64,000 nucleotides of DNA, from NCBI GenBank assembly GCA_030760725.1, contig JASWHV010000016.1, forward strand, positions 46,697,227 to 46,761,226, read 5' to 3'. A program made the position numbers and the translations under genes. Below the pieces are notes generated by a model, which worked only from the letters and a program-made list of their open reading frames with translations, was not told where the DNA came from and ran no database searches. Positions 56,741-64,000 of this stretch are shown here, piece after piece; the first letter of the stretch is position 1, and the number at the start of each line of letters is the position of its first letter. Origin of the DNA: Neostapfia colusana. Its lineage: Eukaryota > Streptophyta > Magnoliopsida > Poales > Poaceae.

Positions 56741-57258
56741 GATACATACGAACCAGTGGCCGGGGCCGGGCCGGCCGGTGGCCGGCGGCGCGGCCCCGAC
56801 AAAAGCCGGGGAGAGGCCGGAGGGGGGGGGGACTTACCTCGGCCGGAGACGGGCAGCGGCGACCGGGACGGCGGCGACGGGCGGCGGCGGTGGCGGGGAC
56901 GGGTGGCTGCGACCGGGACGGCAGCGGCGACCGGTGCGAGTCGGGAGGCTGCACTGGCCGCCTCACGGCTCGCGCACGGGTTATATACCCCGTTATTGAC
57001 GACGGTGCTAGGAAACTGTCGTCAATAAGGACTTGTTGACGATGGTACTAGGTCACCGTCGTCAATAACTCCTCGGGTGGGCCCGAATTTAGTTAAAGAC
57101 GACGGCCACCGTCGTCAATAATTTATTGACGACGGTTCTCGTCTAGCCGTCGTCAATAACTAAGTTATTGACGACGGCTAGATAAAGCCGTCGTCAATAA
57201 CATTAAAGACGACGGCCCCGTCGACAATAAATTTGGCCGTTGTCAATGATCGTTTTTC
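56741..57258. repeat. CACTA right end: GC-rich block and subterminal repeats
   Basis: 56755-56985 is GC-rich with GGCGGCGACCGG repeats. 56990-57240 carries about ten GACGACGG/CCGTCGTC units matching the left end. Confidence 0.8.
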
Positions 57259-57369
57259 CTGTAGTGTACCACACCAAATCGATTATAGATAAGTTGTTAA
57301 GATTCAAACACAAATCAAATGGGACTCTTATTTGAAATCCAATCGGAGGAGGACTCTTCTTTTTCCAGT

Positions 57370-57377
57370 TATAAATA
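57370..57377 (+). promoter_or_regulatory. TATA box of the B 3' LTR
   Basis: TATAAATA, the counterpart of 43767. The CACTA insertion lies about 100 bp upstream and separates it from the CACGTG array by 5.3 kb. Confidence 0.72.
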
Positions 57378-57836
57378 GAACTGAAAACCTTTGGCCGCTA
57401 CCACGAACTTCTTTTCCACCTCCCGAGTCGATGACTGGGAGCCCTAGCCCCCAACTCATCGAGTTAAGCCCCTTAATCGGAATTCAATCGCCGAAGACCA
57501 CCGATCAGAGCCGCGACAATCTGCGTTGCTAGGAGGGAGGTCCCGAAGAGAGTAAGGTAGGTTTCCAATACCACCTGACGATGTCATCGCGGTTTTCTTT
57601 GCATCTGTTCTTCGATCCCTTCGAACAAAAGCTTTCTCGATCACGTGTTGATCGGTTTGATCTAGATCTTGAGTCCAGATCATTGCCACGTCCATATTTG
57701 ATCCCTAACCTCTGTTCATCGTACAAACTAAACTGCACCCTAGGATTTACATGCATATGCATCATTGCATCTTAAAATAGAGTTTGTGCATGATGATTGA
57801 TTGCTATGAATCTTGTATGTGCGTGTTTGTAATTAG

Positions 57837-59228
57837 AAGGACAAGCTCAGGGAGCTAGCTATCTACGACGAACTACAACCTCAAGACTTCGAGATCCCAG
57901 AGCAACAGAAACTTCAAGAACAAGGCAAGTGCTCCTTGACCATATTGATCCCATGTTTTGGAAAACATTTTGTTTGCGAAAACGTGAGTATGCTTGAGTC
58001 AACTTGATGGGAAACCCTTTATAGGAGTTTACTAGTTTTGTTAACCACCCTTGTCTCCGGGAAAGTTAATGAGTCGGGCATGGTTTTTATTTTATGCTTC
58101 GCTGAGTTCATGGGATATGGGAAGCGAGATAGATGTGTCTAGCTAACTACACTCGTAAGAATAATGAGAAACTGATGTTGCTAATGAACATGAATCGGAG
58201 GGAGATCTAGGCAAGCCTGGTTTGTGAATGAGGTAGAATTAGATGGTGGTTACTTTCCATAGATCTATGGACCGGTTCATGCCAGCCATGCCAGGAATAC
58301 AGTGCCACCACAAGGCCAAATATGGGTGTGGCTTAGCTGATAAATTAGGTAAGTTGCTAGATTGTTATGGACCGTGGAAGGCGCGGGGAATGGGAGTCGA
58401 GTAGGACTGCCCTGGGAACTGCATGGCACAAGAGGGGGCCTGTAGGTGGGAGAATTGGAGATTCTAGCCTTCCGTTGAAACCTTAGTGAGTCCATACATC
58501 TAGTAGTCCCTTTGTAAAGGCTATTTTGTGATCTCTCGACCATACACCGACTGTTGTATACTGGTATAATGGAGGTTCTGCAGTCGCCGATGGGTGACGA
58601 AATCACAAACTTGTGGGTAAAGTGGTACAAACTCTGCAGGGTGTAAAACTATCATGATAGCCGTGCTTACAGTCACAAGCGCCTGGGCAACCCACATGAT
58701 TAGATGGGATGGTTATGGGATTGTTATTTTTGGATGGTATTGGATGGTTATGGTTTGGTCTATGGATTTGGTTTTTGGGACTGTTGAGTCCAGGTAATGA
58801 GATTGGTTGCATGACTGTTGAGTCATGGCAATGAGATTGGGTCTCGGTATGAGACGGAGTTGAAAATGAGATGAAAAGGTAGTGAATACAAGATGGTATT
58901 CATGAGATGGTAGTGAATATGAGAGGGTATTCACGAGCTTGAGGAAAAGTTGATAAATGTCTGGAAGAGACATGAAAAGTGACGAGTCATGATGAAGGTA
59001 TGTTGATACATGTTGCGATTACATTCACTTAAAGATAAGTTGCTGTTTTTATCGTGTTTTGACAAATAAACTTTGCTTTCTGCAAGGAGCCTTTTTATAC
59101 CTACCTTGTTGTAAACTACATGACATACTTCCCGCACTTGCTGAGTACGTCATGTACTCACCCTAGCATTATCATACATCATCAACAAAACAGGAGAGGA
59201 ATACTTTGAAGAGCATGTGGAGTATTAG
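57837..59228 (+). other. LTR mini-ORF, B 3' copy
   Basis: Exon a 57837-57924 has a 4-bp AGCT duplication that shifts its start. Its end is open (EQQKLQEQ) and keeps CAAG|GCAAGT. Exon b 59194-59228 reads GEEYFEEHVEY then TAG. Five of six differences from the C copy of exon b are synonymous. Confidence 0.42.
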
Positions 59229-59493
59229 GCGTGAGATCCACCATCAACCTTGCCTGTGGAGTAGGAGATGGAGCCACTGCTGCTGCTTAGATGCTTCCGC
59301 AATAGTGAGAAGACTTCCGCTGCTAGCATGAGTTTGAGACTCATGATACAATGTAATAAAACCCTGTTTGTTCGTGGTATTATATTCTGAATTCAGTTTA
59401 TGGATGATATGTGTATGTGTGATGAACATCCTGGGCACACATACGCATCAGTCTCGGTTCCGAGAGGTTCTCTCTCAGAATCAGGGCGTCACA

Positions 59494-60480
59494 CAAGGTA
59501 TGCTCCCGAAGACGTCAACTCGGACCAAAGGAAGCAGTACTTGTTCATGAGAGGATTGAACAATGAGATCCAAGTTCAGCTGCTCAATAACGATTATGCA
59601 ATCTTCCAGAAGCTCGTTGACAAAGCTATAGTGGTCGAGAGCAAGATCCGTGAGATCGAGCAATGCACCAAAACAGAACCCACGGCCAAGTGGAGGAGCT
59701 ACACAAGGTAACCGTGGGCAGCAGAGCTACGCTCGTGGCAACATGAATCATGTCTCTGCTGAGGAAGCGCAACAAGCTGAGGATGTCGTGATTGGTATGT
59801 TCCTTGCCAACTCCAACCCAGCCACTGTTTTATTTGATTCCGGAGCATCGCATTTATTCATATCATCCAAGTATGTTGCCAAGTATAATCTGCCCATATC
59901 ACACCTGAAATACACTATGTTGGTTAATTCTCCAGGTGAGAGATGAGGACTAGTATAGTATGTCCGAAAGTAAACCTTAAAATAAGGGGTGTAGACTTTC
60001 TTGCCAACCTTATTGTCTTGGATTCCCAAGGGATTGATATAATACTTGAAATGGATTGGTTACGCAAGCACAACGGAGTAATCCAATGTGCTGAGAGGAG
60101 CATGCAGTTGACAAATGAGCATGATACTCGTAGTGAGTTCGAGTCAGCCCAACCGGCAACCGAGAAGGCAGCGTTGAACCACATCGAAGAAGCAACATTG
60201 GAAAGCATTCCGGTGGTTCAAGAATCTTCAGATGTGTTCCCGGAAGAACAAGTATCAATGGATGAGCGCGAGCTTCATGAGGATCTGACCATGTGGAGCA
60301 CCCCGTCCAAATTTTGGACGTGAAGGAAAGGATCACGATGAATAAAGTGATCCGTTGGTGCAAGGTACAGTGGAGCCATCAAAGGGAAGCCGAAACTACG
60401 TGGGAGCGTGAGGAAGACCTCAAGGCAGAATTCCCTCATCTATTCTCTACTCTATCGAATCTCGAGGGCAAGATTCAGTT
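59494..60480 (+). pseudogene. Element C gag end, protease and chromodomain tail, with two deletions
   Basis: Continues gag after the CAAGG duplication (YAPEDVNSDQRKQYLFMRGL to IREIEQ). It then jumps near 59663 over about 320 bp that in B hold the Pro-rich linker and zinc knuckle. In the QSYARGNMNHVSAEEA stretch gag and pol share one frame, with no stop between them. Protease LFDSGASHLFISSKY follows, with a frameshift near 59935. At about 60250 it jumps from the segment before RT to the segment before the chromodomain, removing about 2.6 kb of RT, RNase H and integrase. The tail reads WCKVQWSHQREAETTWE. Confidence 0.85.
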
Positions 60481-60494
60481 AAGGGGGGTAGGTT
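60481..60494 (+). promoter_or_regulatory. Polypurine tract of element C
   Basis: AAGGGGGGTAGGTT directly before TGTAACACCCTC. Confidence 0.8.
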
Positions 60495-60679
60495 TGTAAC
60501 ACCCTCAAATTCATCTCCATGCATTGCATACATTTATCATATAGAGAAACATTATAAAAGAAGTAGACATGAAGAAAAGAATCGTATAAATGGAGAAAGA
60601 ATCATAAAAATGATGGGGAATGGGAAAAATGACAGCTGAAATGTGCCAATTCCAATTTGTCGAAGTGCGCTGTCGACAC

Positions 60680-61345
60680 GTCCCCCGGCCCGCTGGACGC
60701 GTGGCGCCTTCGGAGCTCATCCCTGCGGAAGGGGTGAGGTCCGGCCGAAGGACACATGGCGTCTTTTGAGCTCATCCCTGCGGAAGGGGTGAGGACTGGA
60801 CGAAGGACACGTGGCACCTTCGGAGCTCATCCCTGCGGAAGGGGTGAGGTCTGGCCTCGCGGGACACGTGGCGCCTTCGGAGCTCACCCCTGCGGAAGGG
60901 GTGAGGTCCGGCCTCGCGGGACACGTGGCGCCTTCGGAGGTCACCCTTGCGGAAGGGGTGAGGTCCGGTCTCGCGGGACACGTGGCGCCTTCGGAGCTCA
61001 CCCTTGCGGAGGGGGTGAGGTCCGGCCGCTGGACACGTGTCACCCTCGGAGCTCGCCTCTGAGGAGAAGGGAGGTCTGGCCCCGCGGGACACGTGTCGCT
61101 CTTGGAGCTCGCTTCTAAGGAGAAGGGAGGTCCGGCCGCTGGACACGTGTTGCCCTTGGAGCTCGCCTCTGAAGAGGAGGGAGGCCCAGCCCCGCTGGAC
61201 ACGTGGCACCCTCGGAGCTCGCCTCTTAGGAGAGTGGAGGCCCAGCCCCGCTGGACACGTGGCGCCCTTGGAGCTCGCCTCTGAGGAGAGGGCAGGCCTG
61301 GCCCCGCTGGACGCGTGGCGCCCTCGGAGCTCGCCCCTTAGGGGT
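60680..61345 (+). repeat. CACGTG minisatellite in the C 3' LTR
   Basis: About 12 units of 53-60 bp with boxes such as ACACGTGGCGCC and ACACGTGTC, homologous to 22329-22960 but not aligned unit for unit. Confidence 0.9.
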
Positions 61346-61521
61346 TTTTCTCCTGTGCGTGGGATACCCGGTACTGAGGGTACCGACACAATCTCCCCAA
61401 AAATTTCTAAATTCCTCCATATTGCCGCCGCACCAAATCAATTGGAGATAAGTTTGTTGAGATCCAAAGTTGAGTTGGACTCATATTTGAGCTCCAATTT
61501 GAGTAGGACTCCTTTTTCCCT

Positions 61522-61529
61522 TATAAATA
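61522..61529 (+). promoter_or_regulatory. TATA box of the C 3' LTR
   Basis: TATAAATA in the context CCCTTATAAATAGAACCC, the counterpart of 23146. Confidence 0.75.
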
Positions 61530-62054
61530 GAACCCAACGCCCCGCCTTTTTGCCGCAACCCTTTTTCCTTTTTCACTCCCAAATCGGTGACTTAGAGGCC
61601 CTAGCCCCCAACTCGCCGAGTTAGACCCCCTCGCCAAAGTTCAGTCGCCGGTGAGCCCCCACTGCTGCCATTGCTAGGAGGAAGGCCCTATCGTCAAAGG
61701 AAAGAGAGGTAGGTCTTGTTACCCATCTTACGACGTCGTCGCTGTTTCTACGCATCCGTTCCCTTCGAACAGAAACTTTTTTTCGTGTGGACAGATCACG
61801 TCTTGATCGGTTTTTGACGGTGGAATTGATATAGATCTTTGGTCAGGATCATCACCACGTCCACACTTGATCCCTATACCATTGTTCATCATAAAACCCC
61901 ATGAAAACCATTAAAACATGCAAGAACACGTACAAATTGGTCTAATAAAACAGTACCATAGGATTTGTATCCATCTACCCCATTGCATCTTGAGTAAAGT
62001 TTGTGCAAGATGATTGATTGCTGTAAATTTTGTATGTGTGTGGTCGTTGAGTAG

Positions 62055-62138
62055 AAGGACAAGCTCAATAGGTCATCTACGAAGAACTACAGCGCCAAGA
62101 CTTCGAGACACTTGAGCAACAAGAGCCACGGGAGCAAG
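62055..62138 (+). other. LTR mini-ORF exon a, C 3' copy (one stop)
   Basis: Same length (84 nt) and splice edges as 27108-27191, but GAG has become TAG at codon 5. Exon b is beyond element E, outside the window. Confidence 0.38.
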
Positions 62139-62383
62139 GCAAGTGCTCCTTGACCATATTGATCCCATGTTTTGAAACTGTTTTGTTTGCGAAAACGTGT
62201 ATGCTTGAGTCAACTTGATGGGACACCTTTTATACGAGTTTACTAGTTTTGTTAAACCATCCTTGTCGCCGGGAAAGTTGATGAGTCAGGTATGGCCGTT
62301 TTTCCTTTTTGCTTCGCTTAATCTATGGGATACGGGAAGCTGAACTTAAACATGTCTAGCTACTGCACTCATATGAATAATGA

Positions 62384-64000
62384 TGTGACGCCCTCAATTC
62401 TGTGGGAAAACCACGGAACCGAGAACTAATGCATATGTGTGCCCAGGATGTTCATCACACATACACATACGTTCCACAAACTGAATTCAGATTATATATT
62501 ACCACGAATAACAGAGTTTATTACAATACCTCATGAGTCTTGGACCCATGCTCACAGCGGAAGTCTTATTTCTATGCAGAAGCAAAAACTAATGCGGAAG
62601 CAAAACTAAGCACAAGTGGCTCCATCTCTACTCCCTCCACAGGCAAGGTTGAGAACAGATCACACGCCATAATGTTCCACTCGGTCTTCATAGTAGTCCT
62701 CTCTTGCTGTTGATGAAGAAATAATAATGCAAGTTTGAGCACAATGATGTACTCAGCAAGTGCGGGAAAAACACATGATATGCAGTTCATAAACAAGGTA
62801 GGTAATAAAAGGCTTATTTGCAGAAAAACAGATTTATAAAACAGTAATAAAACAGCAACTTAACTTTAGATGAATGTAATCCCATCATGTATTAAATTAC
62901 CAACATACCTCCATCGCTTTCCATGTTCCATCCGAACATTAACCAATCTTTTATCCATACTCACGAATACCTCCTCGTATTCGCTACCATCTCACCTCAT
63001 AAACAACCACGTCTCACACCGAGACCAATCTCATGTCATGACCCATCAGTCATGCAACCATCTCATCTTCCCGGACTCAACAGTTCCAAACCAATAACCA
63101 TAAGCGATAACCATAACCAAGAACCTTCCCAATAACCATTCCAATCTAATCATGGCAGTTTAGCCAGGTGCTCGTGACCGTAAGCTCGGCTATCATGATA
63201 GTTTTAGACTCTGCAGAGTTTGCACCTCTTTACCCACAAGTTTGTGATTTCGTCACCCGTCGGCGACTGCAGAACCTCCATTTTACTAGTACACAACCGT
63301 CGGTGTATGGCCAAGAGATCACAAAATAGCCTTTACAAAGGGGTTACTAGATGTATGGACTCACTAAGGTTTCACCGGCAGGCTAGAATCTCCAATTCTC
63401 CCACCCACGGGCCCCCTCTTGTACCATGCAGTTCCCAGGGCAGTCCTCACTCGACTCCCATTCCCCGCGCCTTCCACAGTCCATAACACTCTAGTAACTT
63501 ACCTAATTACTCAGCTAAGCCGCACCCATACTTGGCCTTGTGGTGGCACTGTTGTCCTGGCATGTGCATGCATGAACCGGTCCTTAGATCTACGGCAAGT
63601 AAAACCACCATCTCATGCTACCTCATTCACAAACCCAGGCTTGCCTAGATCTTCCCTCCGATCCATGTTCATTATTAACATCAGTTTCTCATTATCATTA
63701 CGAGTGCAGTTAGCTAGACACATCTATCTCGTTTCCCAATCCCATAGACTCAGCAAAGCATAAAGCAAAAACCATACCCGACTCATAAACTTCCCTGGCG
63801 ACAAGGGTGGTTTAACCAAAACTAGTAAACTCCTATAAAAGGGTTTCCCATCATGTTTGACTCAGCACACACACCTTTTAGCAAAACAAAATAGTTTTAC
63901 CCAAAACATAGGATCAACATGGTCAAGGAGCACTTGCCTTGTTCTTGCGGTTCCAGTTGTTCTTGATTCTCAAAACCTTGTTGCTGCAGCTCGTCGTAGA
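62384..64000 (-). mobile_element. Element E: right half of a B-like LTR, minus strand
   Basis: On the minus strand the LTR end is GGGCGTCACA at 62384. The sequence runs past the window end and matches the second half of B- and C-type LTRs. It is distinct enough from both to be another subfamily. Whether it is a solo LTR or a full element is unknown. Confidence 0.82.
62660..64000 (-). other. LTR mini-ORF, element E copy
   Basis: Minus strand. Exon a (64000-63938, start outside the window) is open and ends before CAAG|GCAAGT. It reads YDELQQQGFENQEQ and on to EPQEQ. Exon b (62706-62660) follows ATCAACAG and reads REDYYEDRVEHYGV then TGA. Of 20 exon-a codons compared with C, 12 residues are identical and six of those differ only by a synonymous third base. 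Confidence 0.48.

Larger units (their letters stand above)
51980..57266. mobile_element. CACTA (En/Spm-type) DNA transposon, 5287 bp
   Basis: Ends CACTACAG... and ...CTGTAGTG are inverted repeats, flanked by TAC on both sides (51977-51979 and 57267-57269). The other B LTR is uninterrupted and reads TTGCTACCGCACCAAATCG at 43663-43681, which serves as an empty site. Inside: subterminal repeats of GACGACGG/CCGTCGTC, a minus-strand gene resembling the PF03004 plant transposase family, GC-rich blocks and AT-rich filler. No catalytic TNPD-like (PF02992) transposase was recognised, so it is probably non-autonomous. Confidence 0.95.
30015..59493 (+). mobile_element. Element B: complete Tekay-like element with two nested insertions
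   Basis: LTRs 30015-45879 and 50962-59493, internal region 45880-50961, flanked by CAAGG on both sides (30010-30014 and 59494-59498). Subtracting element A and the CACTA element with their duplications leaves about 11.5 kb, with LTRs near 3.2 kb each. Termini are TGTGAC...GTCACA. The gag-pol region has many stops and shifts, so the element is dead; order and domains are still complete. Confidence 0.93.
50962..59493 (+). repeat. 3' LTR of element B, containing the CACTA element
   Basis: Starts TGTGACACCCTC after the purine-rich TAAGGGGGATAGATT and ends GGGCGTCACA. About 3.24 kb once the CACTA element and one TAC are removed. The segment 57270-57430 continues the LTR with the TATA box at 57370. 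Confidence 0.93.
22153..62383 (+). mobile_element. Element C: Tekay-like element split by nested insertions
   Basis: 5' LTR 22153-28687 (with solo LTR A inside), leader and remnant accessory ORF, gag start to 30014. Then the B insertion (30015-59493), the rest of gag/protease and a chromodomain tail to about 60480, and the 3' LTR from 60495, interrupted by E at 62384. Within the right part, one deletion removes the end of gag and another removes RT, RNase H and integrase. Coding parts are close to element B, so B inserted into a relative. Confidence 0.9.
60495..62383 (+). repeat. 3' LTR of element C, interrupted by element E
   Basis: Starts TGTAACACCCTC and follows the 5' LTR to ATATGAATAATGA at 62383, where element E begins. 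In the 5' LTR the matching sequence continues AATAATGATAATGAG (27427-27441). AATGA (62379-62383) is the likely duplication of the E insertion. Confidence 0.9.

Overview
Plant DNA, most likely a large grass genome (inference), and almost entirely one nest of transposable elements. I see no host gene, tRNA, rRNA or CRISPR array. The Ty3-gypsy elements look like Tekay/Del-type chromoviruses: LTRs of 3-4 kb, a primer site matching initiator Met-tRNA, and a chromodomain after integrase. There are also two SIRE/Maximus-like Ty1-copia elements and one CACTA DNA transposon. Element letters (A, B, C, C', E, F, G, H, I, A'') are mine.

Left block, 1-22152. The base layer is C', a minus-strand Tekay element at 18288-22152. 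Copia I (minus, 10610-18287) sits in its RNase H region. The right end of an A-type LTR (A'', 9292-10609) sits in copia I. Tekay element G (4852-9291) sits in A''. Copia H (817-4851) sits in G. The LTR of F (minus, 1-816) sits in copia H. Each visible outer end is followed by the sequence expected of the element it entered, so these are insertion joints rather than random truncations.

Right block, 22153-64000. Element C (plus) entered the C' LTR. Its 5' LTR carries a complete solo A-type LTR (23277-26700, target duplication GCCGG). Its gag is split by element B (30015-59493, duplication CAAGG). B's 5' LTR carries the nearly intact element A (30278-42918, duplication GTCCG). B's 3' LTR carries a CACTA element (51980-57266, duplication TAC). 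C's 3' LTR is interrupted at 62384 by the minus-strand LTR of E.

Element A is the youngest and best preserved. It has nearly identical LTRs, an upstream accessory ORF (33932-34711), gag (35013-36110) and an uninterrupted 1116-codon pol (36130-39480) with protease, RT, RNase H, DD35E integrase and chromodomain. B, C, C', copia H and copia I are broken by stops, frameshifts, deletions or insertions.

Two observations stand out. First, the accessory ORF of A begins with a near copy of the histone H3 N-terminal tail, including the K9 context, in an element whose integrase ends in a chromodomain. Second, LTRs of every Tekay family here hold two short open, acidic, Gln/Glu-rich segments flanked by matching splice sites (AG|GCAAG donor, phase 1). 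They join in frame to a stop codon, and sequence changes between copies are mostly synonymous. No in-frame AUG was found, so how they would be translated is unknown. Other oddities are a seven-fold primer-binding-site array in B, LTR minisatellites carrying a CACGTG box per unit, and a palindrome array in copia I.
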